Below, piece by piece: positions 17,359-27,227 of a stretch of DNA of 64,000 nucleotides (positions within the stretch are counted from its first letter, which is position 1; each line of letters begins with the position of its first letter). The position numbers were made by a program, and so were the translations under genes. The notes beneath the pieces are model-generated. The model was given only the letters and a program-made list of their open reading frames with translations, searched no databases and was not told the origin of the DNA. Source of the stretch: Duganella aceris (lineage in GTDB: Bacteria; Pseudomonadota; Gammaproteobacteria; Burkholderiales; Burkholderiaceae_D); NCBI RefSeq assembly GCF_011090165.1, contig NZ_JAADJT010000008.1:62001-126000 (forward strand), in the 5' to 3' direction.

Positions 17359-18933
17359 TTATTGTTGATGGATGGTGGGTTTGAAGTCGGCGGACATCAA
17401 CCGCGCGCCGCGTGTGTAGATCAGGCGCCCGGTTTTGGCGCGGCCGGCGCCGTCGCTGCCGAACACCACGTCGACGCAGGACAAGCCGCCGGCGCCGTTG
17501 AGAAACATGCGGTACAACACGCCTTTGTCGCCCAGATAGGTGTTGACCTCCGGCGTGGCGCTCACCGCCGGCGCGGCGCGGGCGCTGGCGGCCGGGTCGT
17601 AGCCGGTGTAGACCTTGAACTCCGGTGGATTGGCGGCCGCGCCGTTGCTCGCCAGTACCGCAACCTTGTTCAGCACCACCAGATGGCCGTTCACCTGCTC
17701 GGCCCAGGTCTTGCCGTACAGGCCGGGCAGGTATTCGCTGGTCTTGTAGAGTTTGCCGTCTGCCAGCGTTTTGACGCCGTGGGCCACGCGTGGACGATCG
17801 CGCGTGCAATCGGCGATGACCACCGGCTCGTTGGCGAAGGCGCGGCTGATCAGTGAAAATAGCGGGCGGCTGTGGGCGTTCGGCTGGCCGATGTCGATCG
17901 CTGTCGACGCCGACAGCGGGTTGCCGCCGAAGTCGATGCCGTCTGCGACCGCGACCGTTGCCGGCCTGGCGGCGGTGGCCGGCTTGGACGGCGCTGGCGC
18001 TGGCGCCGCCGCCGGGGCGTTCTGCGGGCGCGCCGGCACGTGCGTCCCTGCCGGACGGTAGAGCTCGTAGCGTGGCTTGCGGCCGGCGAGATAGCGATTC
18101 AAGCCCGCCGCGTTGGCGACTTCGACGATTTCCACCCGACGGTTTTGCGCGCGGCCTTCCTCGCTGGCGTTGTCGGCGATCGGATAGGCCTCGCCGGCGC
18201 CCTGGAAATGCAGCGCATCGACGGGAATGCCGCGCTTTTCCATGTAGGCAGCGACGGCGCGGGCCCGGCGTTCGGATAAGTCGGCATTGGAACGGGAATC
18301 GCCGGTGTCGTCGGTGTGACCGATCAGCAGGATTTTCCGTTGGCTGATCTGGGCGATATAGTCGGCTTTTTGCGCCGGGTCGCCGAGATGGCTGGCGATA
18401 ATGCGCGCGTTGTAAGCGTCGGCGATCGCCGAGAAGTAGCGTTGCGCATGCTCGGTCAATTGGTCTGAATCGGTGTTGAAATGGCCGCCGCGTCCGGCCT
18501 GCTCGCGGACCTCGACCGCCATGCCGACCGCGTCCTGCTGCTGACCGGCTTCGATCACTTCACCGCTTGCGCTGATGAGCGAGGTCTTCAGGTTCAGGTC
18601 GTATTGTTTGGCGATGTTCGCCAGTTCGCAACGCCGCTGGTCCATGTCGCGCCCGATCAGGCCGCCGATAGTCGCGCCGGCCAGGGCGCCGATGATGCGT
18701 CCCCGGTCCGAGTGCCGGGACTGGTTGCCCAGGATGGCGCCGGCGAGCGCACCGATGGCGATGCCGGTGTTGCGGGCGGTGTCCGCGCACGGATCGCCGC
18801 CGCCGAAGGATTGCTGGAGCGACGGCTGTCCGGTGCGCGGATCGGTGGCGCAGGCGCCGATCAGCGCGCCGCAAACGGCGACGCCGAGAAACTTCAGGGA
18901 AAGTGGTGGCTTCAAGGGAGGCTCGCTGATCAA
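17359..18933 (-). CDS. OmpA-family peptidoglycan-associated lipoprotein with extra C-terminal domain
   Basis: 524 residues. A lipobox-like stretch ends at Cys28 (ALIGAC). A glycine-zipper region (GIAIGALAGAILGN, GALAGATIGGLIGRD) spans about residues 55-95. An OmpA C-terminal domain covers about 150-275 with LIGHTDDTGDSRSNADLSERRA and the closing AQNRRVEI, which contact peptidoglycan. After a Pro/Ala linker (about 298-330) comes an unrecognised domain of almost 200 residues. The first in-frame start is TTG 18933; a TTG seven codons in is also possible, and the start is uncertain. First gene of the operon with the five-TM and vWA-like genes. Confidence 0.8.
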   Translation of the reverse strand: MISEPPLKPPLSLKFLGVAVCGALIGACATDPRTGQPSLQQSFGGGDPCADTARNTGIAIGALAGAILGNQSRHSDRGRIIGALAGATIGGLIGRDMDQRRCELANIAKQYDLNLKTSLISASGEVIEAGQQQDAVGMAVEVREQAGRGGHFNTDSDQLTEHAQRYFSAIADAYNARIIASHLGDPAQKADYIAQISQRKILLIGHTDDTGDSRSNADLSERRARAVAAYMEKRGIPVDALHFQGAGEAYPIADNASEEGRAQNRRVEIVEVANAAGLNRYLAGRKPRYELYRPAGTHVPARPQNAPAAAPAPAPSKPATAARPATVAVADGIDFGGNPLSASTAIDIGQPNAHSRPLFSLISRAFANEPVVIADCTRDRPRVAHGVKTLADGKLYKTSEYLPGLYGKTWAEQVNGHLVVLNKVAVLASNGAAANPPEFKVYTGYDPAASARAAPAVSATPEVNTYLGDKGVLYRMFLNGAGGLSCVDVVFGSDGAGRAKTGRLIYTRGARLMSADFKPTIHQQ

Positions 18934-19039
18934 CCGTTGATCGGAATCGGCATGTGGTCTTAATTTTAATTTTCGACCGGCGCATCCATTTGAGCTAATT
19001 CAGTTTATACGCATTTATCAAACGAGCTCGACTGCTAAA

Positions 19040-19133
19040 ACTCCGGGGTCAGAGCTAAAAACTGGACACGGGCTCTACCGTAGCGGTCGCTACGGTAGAG
19101 CCCGTGTCCAGTTTTTAGCTCTGACCCCGGAGT
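19040..19133. repeat. Giant perfect palindrome B (46-bp arms, 2-base loop)
   Basis: Bases 19040-19085 are the exact reverse complement of 19088-19133, loop GT. It shares CCGGGGTCAG and the 22-base GGACACGGGCTC core with palindrome A, but the 11-base block between them is AGCTAAAAACT instead of TTCCGGCAACC, in both arms. It begins 6 bases after the stop of the RsmI-like gene (minus strand) and lies about 105 bases upstream of the OmpA-like gene. Confidence 0.95.
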
Positions 19134-19139
19134 AGGACA

Positions 19140-19865
19140 TTACTGGCCGAGCAGCAGGAAGACGGTCGGCTTTTTGTGGAAGTCCGGGGCGCTGGCTTTC
19201 TTCCATTGGGCCGCCGTCATCGTGCGGATGGTTTCCGATGGCAGGCTGAGGTCGGTCGCGACGCAGATCAGTGTGCCCGCGCCGCACGCGCCCACCAGCG
19301 CTTCCAGCATCGCGGCGTTGCGGTACGGTGTTTCGATGAACAGCTGCGTCTGCTTTTCCTTGCGCGAGCGCTGCTCCAGCTCCTTGATGCGGGTGACGCG
19401 CTGCGCGGCGTCGGTCGGCAGGTAGCCGTTGAAGGCGAAGCTTTGGCCGTTCAGACCGCTCGCCATCACCGCCAGCAACAGCGACGACGGGCCGACCAGC
19501 GGCCGCACCGGGATGTTGTGCTGGTGCGCCAGCCGTACCAGGTCGGCGCCGGGATCGGCCACCGCCGGTACGCCGGCTTCCGACACCAGTCCGCCGTCGC
19601 GGCCCGCCAGCAGCGGCGCCAGCAGGCCCGCCAGCGCGCCGGCCGGGGTGTTGACGTTGAGCTCGGCGATCTGGATCTCTTGCAGCGCCTTGGCCAGCGG
19701 ATGGCCGGCGTTGACCAGTTTCAGGAAGGCGCGCGCGGTCTTGGCGTTCTCCGCGACAAAGTAGTCCAGCTGCGCGGTGATCCGCTGCACCTGCTCGGGC
19801 AGCACGTTGGCGAGCGCTTCGGTCTCGCCCAGGGTGTTCGGTATTAAATAGAGGGTGCCGGGCAT
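19140..19865 (-). CDS. SAM-dependent methyltransferase, RsmI-like tetrapyrrole methylase fold
   Basis: 241 residues. Start MPGTLYLIPNTLGE and the block GRDGGLVSEAGVPAVADPGADLV with VRPLVGPSSLLLAVMASGLNGQSFAFNGYLP are characteristic of the RsmI/YraL-like branch of tetrapyrrole methylases; RsmI methylates C1402 of 16S rRNA. This shorter member (about 240 residues) is commonly found with maf in betaproteobacteria and its substrate may differ from RsmI. It follows maf with an 8-base gap on the same strand. Confidence 0.82.
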   Translation of the reverse strand: MPGTLYLIPNTLGETEALANVLPEQVQRITAQLDYFVAENAKTARAFLKLVNAGHPLAKALQEIQIAELNVNTPAGALAGLLAPLLAGRDGGLVSEAGVPAVADPGADLVRLAHQHNIPVRPLVGPSSLLLAVMASGLNGQSFAFNGYLPTDAAQRVTRIKELEQRSRKEKQTQLFIETPYRNAAMLEALVGACGAGTLICVATDLSLPSETIRTMTAAQWKKASAPDFHKKPTVFLLLGQ

Positions 19866-19873
19866 AAAATTCT

Positions 19874-20464
19874 TTAGGTGTTGAAAAAGGTGACGCCGAT
19901 CTTGCGCAGCATGCCCGTCAGGGCGATCAATGGCAAGCCGGTGAGGGCGGTCGGGTCGCTGCTGTCGATGCGCTCCAGGATGGCGATGCCGAGCGCTTCG
20001 TTCTTGGCGCTGCCGGCGCAGTCGTACGGCTGCTCGATGCGCAGGTAGGCGTCCAGCTCGGCATCCGGCAGGTCGCGGAACTTGACCACGGTCCGGATGT
20101 CTTCGACCTGCGACGTGTTGTCGCGGCCGTCATAGACGCACAGCGCGGTGTGGAAGATCACTTCGCGGCCGCGCATCGTTTGCAGCTGCGCCAGCGCGTT
20201 GGCGTGGTTGCCGGGCTTGCCGATCTGCGCGCCGTCCAGCGTGGCGACCTGGTCGGAGCCGATGACGATGTGACCCGGCATCCTGGCGGCGACGGCGGCG
20301 GCTTTTTCGCGCGCCAGCCGCAGCGCGGTGGCGCTCGGCGTTTCGCCGGGCTGCGGGGTTTCGTCGAGGTCCGGCACCGCCACCGTGAACGGTAGCTGCA
20401 GGCGCGACAGTAATTCCTTGCGGTAGGCGGAACTGGAGGCGAGTACGAGTAAACTTGATGTCAT
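19874..20464 (-). CDS. Maf-like nucleotide pyrophosphatase (YceF type)
   Basis: 196 residues with the Maf signatures LVLASSSAYRKELLSRL at the N-terminus, the catalytic DETP and GSDQVA motifs, and GKPGNHANALAQL. The YceF branch hydrolyses 7-methyl-GTP-type noncanonical nucleotides. ATG 20464 is the natural start; the open frame extends upstream only through the divergent promoter region. It is divergent from yceD and forms a pair with the methylase downstream. Confidence 0.9.
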   Translation of the reverse strand: MTSSLLVLASSSAYRKELLSRLQLPFTVAVPDLDETPQPGETPSATALRLAREKAAAVAARMPGHIVIGSDQVATLDGAQIGKPGNHANALAQLQTMRGREVIFHTALCVYDGRDNTSQVEDIRTVVKFRDLPDAELDAYLRIEQPYDCAGSAKNEALGIAILERIDSSDPTALTGLPLIALTGMLRKIGVTFFNT

Positions 20465-20532
20465 GAGGGGAATGTTATATGCTCTGTCGCCGGTAATGTC
20501 AGCGGCAAAAGAGCGAAAAAATCGCTTAGGCT

Positions 20533-20562
20533 TTGACTTGATGTCGAAAACCCTGCTATTAT
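20533..20562 (+). promoter_or_regulatory. Candidate sigma-70 promoter for yceD-rpmF-fab genes
   Basis: TTGACT (20533-20538), 18-base spacer, TATTAT (20557-20562); the -10 is preceded by TGC, an extended -10. It would give a leader of about 20 bases to the yceD ATG at 20591. Confidence 0.55.
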
Positions 20563-20590
20563 CGCAGGTTTTCCGGGGAAATTTTCTGTA

Positions 20591-21088
20591 ATGAATGCTC
20601 TTGTGATCGACGCTTTTGATTTTTGTCGGGGCAACGGCAGCAAAGAAGGCGTGACGCCTGTTGCCGAAATGACCCGTTTGACCAAGGATTGCGCCGATAA
20701 TTCCGGTACGATCGCCTGGAAGGTGGTAGGGAGCACCAGCAAGATGGGCTTCCCGCAGATGACGCTGTCGGTCGCCGGCACCGTGCAACTGGTCTGCCAA
20801 CGCTGCCTGACCCCTTATGCTCACGAGATCGACGCTTCAACGCTGTTGATGCTCGGTAAAGATGATGAGCAGGCGGATGAAATTGAACAAATGCTCGACG
20901 ACGAGACGATCGATGTGATCGTCGGCAGCCGCAGTATGGATGTGATGGATCTGGTGGAAGACGAAGCGCTGCTGGCCCTGCCGCATACGCCGAAACACGA
21001 TGTCTGCCCCGATTCAGCCCTGCTGGACAAGGCGAAAAGCGAGAAACTGTCGCCGTTCGACGCCCTCAAGGGCCTCAAATCCGAATAA
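20591..21088 (+). CDS. yceD: YceD family (DUF177) protein
   Basis: 165 residues. The conserved core LSVAGTVQLVCQRCLTP and the C-terminal VEDEALLALPHTPKHDVC are hallmarks of YceD/DUF177, which is almost always next to rpmF and is implicated in 23S rRNA processing or accumulation. Cysteines in CQRC and HDVC could bind zinc. It precedes rpmF by 190 bases. Confidence 0.93.
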   Translation: MNALVIDAFDFCRGNGSKEGVTPVAEMTRLTKDCADNSGTIAWKVVGSTSKMGFPQMTLSVAGTVQLVCQRCLTPYAHEIDASTLLMLGKDDEQADEIEQMLDDETIDVIVGSRSMDVMDLVEDEALLALPHTPKHDVCPDSALLDKAKSEKLSPFDALKGLKSE

Positions 21089-21278
21089 AGAATAAGTAGT
21101 GTTGTAAAGAACGTGTCAAACGCGTGTAGTAAATCGAGTATGGCAAGTCAGCAGTGAAATGTAGTAAATCTCAGTTTAACTATGCCGGTTCAGTTTTGCC
21201 GGCAGGATACTCGATTCGCATGTATTTGCTGGTCGAATGTGTTAAAATTTTAGAACTTATGTATTAGGAGTCATTAAC

Positions 21279-21461
21279 ATGGCAGTTCAACAGAACAAGA
21301 AGTCCCCTTCGAAGCGCGGTATGCACCGTTCGCACGATTTCCTGGTAGCTCCACAACTGGGTATCGAGCCAACCACCGGTGAAACCCACCTGCGTCACCA
21401 CATCAGCCCTAACGGCTTCTACCGTGGTCGTAAAGTCCTGAAAACCAAAAACGACGAGTAA
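21279..21461 (+). CDS. rpmF: 50S ribosomal protein L32
   Basis: 60 residues, [20 protein letters not shown] at the start, the usual length and sequence for bacterial L32 of the zinc-free type. A clear AGGAG lies 8 bases before the ATG. It opens the conserved rpmF-plsX-fab gene order that couples ribosome and membrane lipid synthesis. Confidence 0.97.
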   Translation: MAVQQNKKSPSKRGMHRSHDFLVAPQLGIEPTTGETHLRHHISPNGFYRGRKVLKTKNDE

Positions 21462-21656
21462 TCGACGCTTTTGCTGGACCCGGAAATAGGCGGTGCTACG
21501 TGTCTTATTCGCGAAGCATCGCTTTTTCTTTTTTCATCGGCTGCAATCCTCTTTTGCACACCGTCATTTTGAAACGCGTCGACCTGGAAACTGTGGGTCC
21601 GCAGCTTGCCGCAGCTTGCCCCGGAAGGGCTGGAGCGTGGTACTGAATCAAAACAA

Positions 21657-22718
21657 ATGACAATCAAAATTTCTATCGACTGCATGGGCGGAGATCACGG
21701 CCCGTCGGTCACCATCCCCGCAGCAATTTCCTTCGTCAAGCGCGAACCAGATGCTGAACTGATCCTGGTCGGTCTGGAAGACGTCATCCGCGCCGAGTTG
21801 AAGAAGCATCACGCCGACGCGCATCCGCGCCTGAGCATCGTGCATGCCTCCGAGCAAGTCACCATGGACGATCCGCTCGAAGTGGCGCTGCGCCGCAAGA
21901 AGGATTCCTCGATGCGCGTCGCCATCGAGCAGGTCAAGGACGGCAAGGCGCAAGCCTCGGTCTCGGCCGGCAACACCGGCGCGCTGATGGCGGTCGCCCG
22001 CTACGTGCTCAAGACCATGACCGGCGTCGACCGTCCGGCCATCTGCAGCATCATGCCGAACCAGAAGGGCGGGCCGACCTATATGCTGGATCTGGGCGCC
22101 AACGTCGATTGCGAACCGCATCACCTGCACCAGTTCGCCATCATGGGTTCGGTGCTGGTGTCGGCGATGGAGAACATCGAGCGTCCGACGCTGGGCCTGC
22201 TCAACGTCGGCACCGAAGACATCAAGGGCAACGACGTGGTCAAGGCGACCAGCAAGCTGCTGCAGGCCGACCACGAGCGCGGCGCGCTGAACTTCTACGG
22301 CAACGTCGAGGGCAACGATATCTTCAAGGGCACCACCGACATCGTCGTCTGCGACGGTTTCGTCGGCAACGTGACGCTGAAGGCGGTCGAGGGCGTGGCG
22401 CGCTTCTTCGCCGACACCGTCAAGACCGAATTCACCCGCAATCCGCTGACCATGCTGAGCGCCCTGATCGGCCGTGGCGCCTTGAAGGCGATCAAGAACC
22501 GCCTCTCGCCGTCGCGTTACAACGGCGCCAGCCTGCTGGGCCTGCGCGGCCTGGTGTTCAAGAGCCATGGCGGCGCCGACGCGTATTCCTTTGAATGGGC
22601 GATCAAGCGGGCGTATGATGCTGCAAAAAATGATGTGTTGCCGCACATTTCGACGTTGATCGCCGAGCTGATGCCGCGTAACACCGAAACTCCGGAAGTA
22701 CCAAGCTCAACTATTTAG
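21657..22718 (+). CDS. plsX: Phosphate acyltransferase PlsX
   Basis: 353 residues: starts [14 protein letters not shown], with [20 protein letters not shown] and [17 protein letters not shown]. PlsX converts acyl-ACP to acyl-phosphate for phospholipid synthesis. ATG 21657 was chosen over an upstream frame extension because the conserved N-terminus begins there; the ribosome site is weak. The stop overlaps a potential GTG of the next gene. Confidence 0.96.
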   Translation: MTIKISIDCMGGDHGPSVTIPAAISFVKREPDAELILVGLEDVIRAELKKHHADAHPRLSIVHASEQVTMDDPLEVALRRKKDSSMRVAIEQVKDGKAQASVSAGNTGALMAVARYVLKTMTGVDRPAICSIMPNQKGGPTYMLDLGANVDCEPHHLHQFAIMGSVLVSAMENIERPTLGLLNVGTEDIKGNDVVKATSKLLQADHERGALNFYGNVEGNDIFKGTTDIVVCDGFVGNVTLKAVEGVARFFADTVKTEFTRNPLTMLSALIGRGALKAIKNRLSPSRYNGASLLGLRGLVFKSHGGADAYSFEWAIKRAYDAAKNDVLPHISTLIAELMPRNTETPEVPSSTI

Positions 22719-22729
22719 TGGACGGTGGC

Positions 22730-23713
22730 ATGACCTTGTACAGCAAAATTATCGGCACCGGCAGTTATCTGCCGGAAAAGCGGGTGACCAACCAGGAACT
22801 GGCTGACCAACTCGCCGCCAAAGGCATCGAGACTTCGGACGAATGGATCGTCAGCCGCAGCGGTATCGCGGCGCGCCATTTCGCCGCGCCCGATCAGAAT
22901 TCGTCGGACCTGGCGGTGAACGCCTCCAAAAAGGCGCTGGAAATGGCCGGCCTGCAGCCCAACGATATCGACCTGATCATCGTCGCCAGTTCGACCCCCG
23001 ATTTCTTCGGCAGCTTCCCCAGCACCGCCTGCGTGGTGCAGCAAAAGCTCGGCATTACCAACCACGGCGGCGCGGTCGACGTGCAAGCGGTCTGCAGCGG
23101 CTTCGTCTATGCGCTGACCACCGCCGACGCCTTCATCCGCGCCGGCATGAACAAGAACGTGCTGGTGATCGGCGCCGAAGTGTTCTCCCGCATCCTCGAC
23201 TTCAACGACCGCACCACCTGCGTGCTGTTCGGCGACGGCGCCGGCGCCGTGGTGCTGACCGCGTCCGAGGAGCCGGGCATCCTGGCCACCGCGCTGCACG
23301 CGGACGGCCGCCATGGCAACATCCTGTGCATGCCGAGCTCCTTCGGCGGCGCTATCGCCGGCGAGGCCTATCTGTACATGGACGGTCCGGCGGTGTTCAA
23401 GCTGGCGGTGTCGGTGCTGGAAAAAGTGGCGCACGAGGCGCTGGAAAAAGCCGACATGACGTCCGACCAGGTCGACTGGCTGATTCCGCACCAGGCCAAC
23501 CTGCGCATCATGAGCAGCACCGCCAAGAAGCTGGGCCTGCCGCTGGAGAAGATGGTGGTCACGGTCGATCAGCACGGCAACACCTCCGCCGCGTCGATTC
23601 CGCTGGCGCTGGACGTCGCGGTACGCGATGGCCGCGTCAAGAAGGGCCAGACCATCATGATGGAAGGTGTTGGAGGTGGGTTTACGTGGGGCGCGGTGCT
23701 GGCGCGTTTTTGA
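22730..23713 (+). CDS. fabH: 3-oxoacyl-ACP synthase III
   Basis: 327 residues. Catalytic triad motifs are visible: [14 protein letters not shown] (Cys), [11 protein letters not shown] (His) and [13 protein letters not shown] (Asn). FabH condenses acetyl-CoA with malonyl-ACP to start fatty acid synthesis. ATG 22730, with GGTGG just upstream, was preferred over the GTG at 22718 that overlaps the plsX stop. Confidence 0.96.
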   Translation: MTLYSKIIGTGSYLPEKRVTNQELADQLAAKGIETSDEWIVSRSGIAARHFAAPDQNSSDLAVNASKKALEMAGLQPNDIDLIIVASSTPDFFGSFPSTACVVQQKLGITNHGGAVDVQAVCSGFVYALTTADAFIRAGMNKNVLVIGAEVFSRILDFNDRTTCVLFGDGAGAVVLTASEEPGILATALHADGRHGNILCMPSSFGGAIAGEAYLYMDGPAVFKLAVSVLEKVAHEALEKADMTSDQVDWLIPHQANLRIMSSTAKKLGLPLEKMVVTVDQHGNTSAASIPLALDVAVRDGRVKKGQTIMMEGVGGGFTWGAVLARF

Positions 23714-23748
23714 TGTCGGATTAGAATTAGAGTTCTAAGGATTCAAGC

Positions 23749-24690
23749 ATGACTAAATTTGCATTTGTATTCCCTGGCCAAGGTTCGCAAGCGATCGCGA
23801 TGATGGACGGCTTCGCCGGCAATCCGGTGGTGGCGCAGACCATCGCCGAAGCCTCCGACGCCTTGCAGTTCGACCTCGGCAAGCTGATGGCCGAAGGTCC
23901 GAAGGAAGAACTGGACCTGACCACCAACACCCAACCGGTGATGCTGACCGCCGCCGTGGCCGTGTACCGCGCATGGATCGCCGCCGGCGGTCCGCTGCCG
24001 TCGGTGGTCGCCGGCCACAGCCTGGGCGAATATTCGGCGCTGGTCGCCGCCGGCGTGATCTCGTTCAAGGACGCCGTGCCGCTGGTGCGCTTCCGCGCCC
24101 AGGCGATGCAGGAAGCGGTGCCGGTCGGGCAGGGCACGATGGCCGTGGTGCTGGGCCTGTCCGACGATGACGTGCGCGCAGCGTGCGCCGAAGCGCTGGC
24201 CGAACATCCGGCGCTGGTGGTCGAGGCGGTCAACTTCAACGCTCCGGCGCAAGTGGTGATCGCCGGCCACACCGCCGCCGTCGAGCGCGCCTGTGAAATC
24301 GCCAAGGCCAAGGGCGCCAAGCGCGCCATGAGGCTGCCGGTGTCGGCGCCGTTCCACTCGTCGCTGCTGAAGCCGGCGTCGGACCGCCTGCGCGACTACA
24401 TGGCCGGCCTGACTTTCTCGGCGCCGCAAATCGCCCTGATCAACAACGTCGACGTCGCCGTCATCAACGATCCGGCCAGCATCAAGGATGCGCTGGTGCG
24501 CCAGGCCGCCGCGCCGGTGCGCTGGGTCGAAACCATGCAGCAGGTCGCCGCCGACGGCATCACCCAGGTGGTCGAGTGCGGTCCGGGCAAGGTGCTGATG
24601 GGCCTGGCCAAGCGGATCGACGCCAACCTGGTCGGCGACGCGATCACCGATCAAGCCTCTTTGGAACGCGTATTGAGCTTGCTCAAATAA
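23749..24690 (+). CDS. fabD: Malonyl-CoA:ACP transacylase
   Basis: 313 residues. FVFPGQGSQ at the N-terminus, the nucleophile elbow VAGHSLGEYSAL and the LPVSAPFHSSLL histidine motif identify FabD, which loads malonyl onto ACP. It follows fabH by 35 bases and precedes fabG by 48. Confidence 0.96.
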   Translation: MTKFAFVFPGQGSQAIAMMDGFAGNPVVAQTIAEASDALQFDLGKLMAEGPKEELDLTTNTQPVMLTAAVAVYRAWIAAGGPLPSVVAGHSLGEYSALVAAGVISFKDAVPLVRFRAQAMQEAVPVGQGTMAVVLGLSDDDVRAACAEALAEHPALVVEAVNFNAPAQVVIAGHTAAVERACEIAKAKGAKRAMRLPVSAPFHSSLLKPASDRLRDYMAGLTFSAPQIALINNVDVAVINDPASIKDALVRQAAAPVRWVETMQQVAADGITQVVECGPGKVLMGLAKRIDANLVGDAITDQASLERVLSLLK

Positions 24691-24738
24691 GTTGTCGCGA
24701 CTTCAGGCACACTCCCTATTTACCGTAGAAGGACTTAC

Positions 24739-25485
24739 ATGAATTTAGCAAATCAAGTCGCCCTGGTCACGGGCGCATCGCGCGGCATCGGCAAGGCCAT
24801 CGCGCAGGAACTGGCGCGCCAGGGCGCGCGCGTGGTCGGCACCGCCACCACCGAAGCCGGCGCCGAGGCGATCTCCGCCTACCTGGCCGAGATCGGCGCG
24901 GAAGCCGGCAAGGGCATGGTCCTGAACGTCACCGACGCGGAACGCTGCGCCGCCGTCATCGATGAAATCGGCAAGACCTTCGGCGCCGTCGGCATCCTGG
25001 TCAACAACGCCGGCATCACCCAGGACCAGCTGGCGATGCGCATGAAGGATGAGGAATGGGACAACGTCATCGCCACCAACCTGTCGTCGGTGGGGCGTTT
25101 GTCGCGCGCCGTCCTGCGGGGCATGATGAAAGCGAAAACTGGGCGTATTATCAACATCACGTCGGTGGTGGCGTCCTCCGGCAATCCGGGGCAGATGAAC
25201 TACGCGGCGGCCAAGGCCGGCGTCGAGGGCATGGGCCGCGCGCTGGCGCGTGAAATCGGCAGCCGCAACATCACCGTCAACAGCGTCGCGCCGGGCTTCA
25301 TCGATACTGACATGACCAAGTCGCTGGGCGACGAGCAGCACGCCGCCTTGCTGACGCAGATTCCACTGGCGCGCCTCGGCAAGCCGGAGGATATCGCGGC
25401 GGCGGTGGCCTTCCTGGCGTCGCCGCAGGCGGCCTATATTACCGGTACCACCCTGCACGTCAACGGTGGTATGTATATGAACTGA
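24739..25485 (+). CDS. fabG: 3-oxoacyl-ACP reductase
   Basis: 248 residues, classical [15 protein letters not shown] cofactor motif, NNAG, and the catalytic Ser/Tyr/Lys set ([16 protein letters not shown]). The C-terminal [15 protein letters not shown] is typical of FabG, which reduces 3-oxoacyl-ACP with NADPH. AGAAGGA lies upstream of the ATG. Confidence 0.96.
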   Translation: MNLANQVALVTGASRGIGKAIAQELARQGARVVGTATTEAGAEAISAYLAEIGAEAGKGMVLNVTDAERCAAVIDEIGKTFGAVGILVNNAGITQDQLAMRMKDEEWDNVIATNLSSVGRLSRAVLRGMMKAKTGRIINITSVVASSGNPGQMNYAAAKAGVEGMGRALAREIGSRNITVNSVAPGFIDTDMTKSLGDEQHAALLTQIPLARLGKPEDIAAAVAFLASPQAAYITGTTLHVNGGMYMN

Positions 25486-25640
25486 TGAGTTCCGGCGGTC
25501 TCAAAACCGCCGGTTCTTGTCTTTTACCAGCGATTTCGGGAGAGTTGTCGGCAAATTCGCAGCAGACACCGAAATTAGTTTTTCAGTGCGCAAACCTGAT
25601 AAAATGCGCGCTTTCCGTAACAAACAAATGGAGCCATAAC

Positions 25641-25880
25641 ATGTCGGATATCGAACAACGCGTTAAGAAAATCGTCGCTGAGCAACTGGGCGTCGCAGAA
25701 GCAGACATCAAGATCGAATCCTCGTTCGTCGACGACCTCGGCGCTGACTCCCTGGACACCGTGGAACTGGTGATGGCCCTGGAAGACGAATTCGAAATGG
25801 AAATCCCTGACGAACAAGCAGAAAAAATCACCACCGTGCAGCAAGCGATCGACTACGCTACCGCTCACGTCAAGGCGTAA
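25641..25880 (+). CDS. acpP: Acyl carrier protein
   Basis: 79 residues, acidic, with the phosphopantetheine attachment site [14 protein letters not shown]. It carries acyl chains for the Fab enzymes around it. A 155-base gap after fabG, with GGAG near the ATG, leaves room for a separate promoter, as is usual for the highly expressed acpP. Confidence 0.98.
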   Translation: MSDIEQRVKKIVAEQLGVAEADIKIESSFVDDLGADSLDTVELVMALEDEFEMEIPDEQAEKITTVQQAIDYATAHVKA

Positions 25881-25910
25881 TTTCTGCCCGATCGACTTTA
25901 GGAGAATCGC

Positions 25911-27158
25911 TTGAGAGGTTCTAAAAACCGTCGTGTTGTCATTACCGGCCTTGGCGCCGTCACCCCGATCGGCAACAACATCGCCGACACCTGGGCTGCG
26001 GCTGTCGAGGGCAAATCCGGTATTGCCACCATCACCAAGTTTGACGCAACAGCTTTCAGCACCCGCTTTGCCGGTGAAGTCAAAGGCTTCAATATCGAGG
26101 ACTACATCTCGGCCAAGGAAGCCCGCCACATGGATACCTTCATCCATTACGGCATGGCGGCCGGCATCCAGGCTGTCCAGGACTCCGGCGTGGTCGTCAC
26201 CGAAGAGAACGCCGACCGCATCGGTGTCATCATCGGTTCCGGTATCGGCGGCTTGCCGATGATCGAAGAACAGAAGGAAGACTACGACAAGCGCGGTCCG
26301 CGCCGTATCTCCCCGTTCTTCGTGCCCGCCTCGATCATCAACATGATCTCGGGTAACCTGTCGATCAAGTACGGCATGCGTGGTCCTAACCTGTCGATCG
26401 TGACGGCTTGCACCACCGGCCTGCATTGCATCGGCGCGGCCGCCCGCATGATCGAGTACGGCGATGCCGACGTCATGGTGGCCGGCGGTGCGGAATCGAC
26501 CGTGTCGCCGCTGGGCCTGGGCGGCTTCGCCTCGGCCAAGGCGCTGTCGTCGCGCAACGACGATCCGGCCACCGCGTCCCGTCCATGGGATACGGACCGC
26601 GACGGCTTCGTGCTGGGCGAAGGCGCGGGTGTGATGGTGCTCGAAGAGTACGAACACGCGAAGGCGCGCGGCGCCAAGATCTACGCGGAAGTGCTCGGTT
26701 TCGGCATGAGCGCGGATGCGTATCACATGACCTCGCCTCTGGAAGATGGCAGCGGCGGCAGCAAGTCGGCGCAAGCCGCGTTGCACGACGCCGGCATCAA
26801 CCCGGACCAGGTGCAGTACGTGAACGCGCACGGCACCTCGACGCCGCAAGGCGACGTGGCGGAAGTGCAGGGCATCAAGCGCACCTTCGGCGATCACGCC
26901 AGGAAGCTGGTGGTCAATTCGACCAAGTCGATGACCGGCCACTTGCTGGGCGGCGCCGGCGGTCTGGAAGCGGTGTTTACGGTTCTGGCGATCCACCATC
27001 AGGTGTCGCCTCCGACCATCAACATCTTCAACCAGGATCCGGCGTGCGACCTGGACTTCTGCGCCAATGTGGCCCGTCCGATGAAGATCGAGTATGCGTT
27101 GAAAAACTCGTTCGGCTTCGGCGGCACCAACGGTTCGCTGCTGTTCGGTCGCGCCTAG
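25911..27158 (+). CDS. fabF: 3-oxoacyl-ACP synthase II
   Basis: 415 residues. The condensing-enzyme triad is present: Cys in [12 protein letters not shown], His in [11 protein letters not shown] and in [13 protein letters not shown]. FabF elongates acyl-ACP and tunes membrane fluidity. The start is TTG 25911 with AGGAGA five bases upstream; no ATG precedes the conserved RRVVITGLG. Last gene of the fab cluster. Confidence 0.95.
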   Translation: MRGSKNRRVVITGLGAVTPIGNNIADTWAAAVEGKSGIATITKFDATAFSTRFAGEVKGFNIEDYISAKEARHMDTFIHYGMAAGIQAVQDSGVVVTEENADRIGVIIGSGIGGLPMIEEQKEDYDKRGPRRISPFFVPASIINMISGNLSIKYGMRGPNLSIVTACTTGLHCIGAAARMIEYGDADVMVAGGAESTVSPLGLGGFASAKALSSRNDDPATASRPWDTDRDGFVLGEGAGVMVLEEYEHAKARGAKIYAEVLGFGMSADAYHMTSPLEDGSGGSKSAQAALHDAGINPDQVQYVNAHGTSTPQGDVAEVQGIKRTFGDHARKLVVNSTKSMTGHLLGGAGGLEAVFTVLAIHHQVSPPTINIFNQDPACDLDFCANVARPMKIEYALKNSFGFGGTNGSLLFGRA

Positions 27159-27227
27159 TAAAAAATTCCGCCTCCGGGCGGAACTTCGTCCCGCGTCATC
27201 TTGTCAAAGCAAGGTGAGCGAGGATTC

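Noticed and set aside
15048-18933. Zorya-type anti-phage system because of an OmpA-domain protein with a membrane partner
   Set aside because: The membrane protein does not resemble MotA/ZorA, and no helicase or nuclease gene is present. A defence role is not supported by sequence.
18560-18985. Arg-rich frame overlapping the 5' end of the OmpA-like gene
   Set aside because: Starts upstream but is a +1 shadow of the glycine-zipper coding region; no frameshift is needed to explain the OmpA-like protein.
14947-19133. The two palindromes as ends of an insertion sequence
   Set aside because: No transposase between or near them, and each copy is a complete hairpin rather than one end of an inverted pair; no target duplication is visible.
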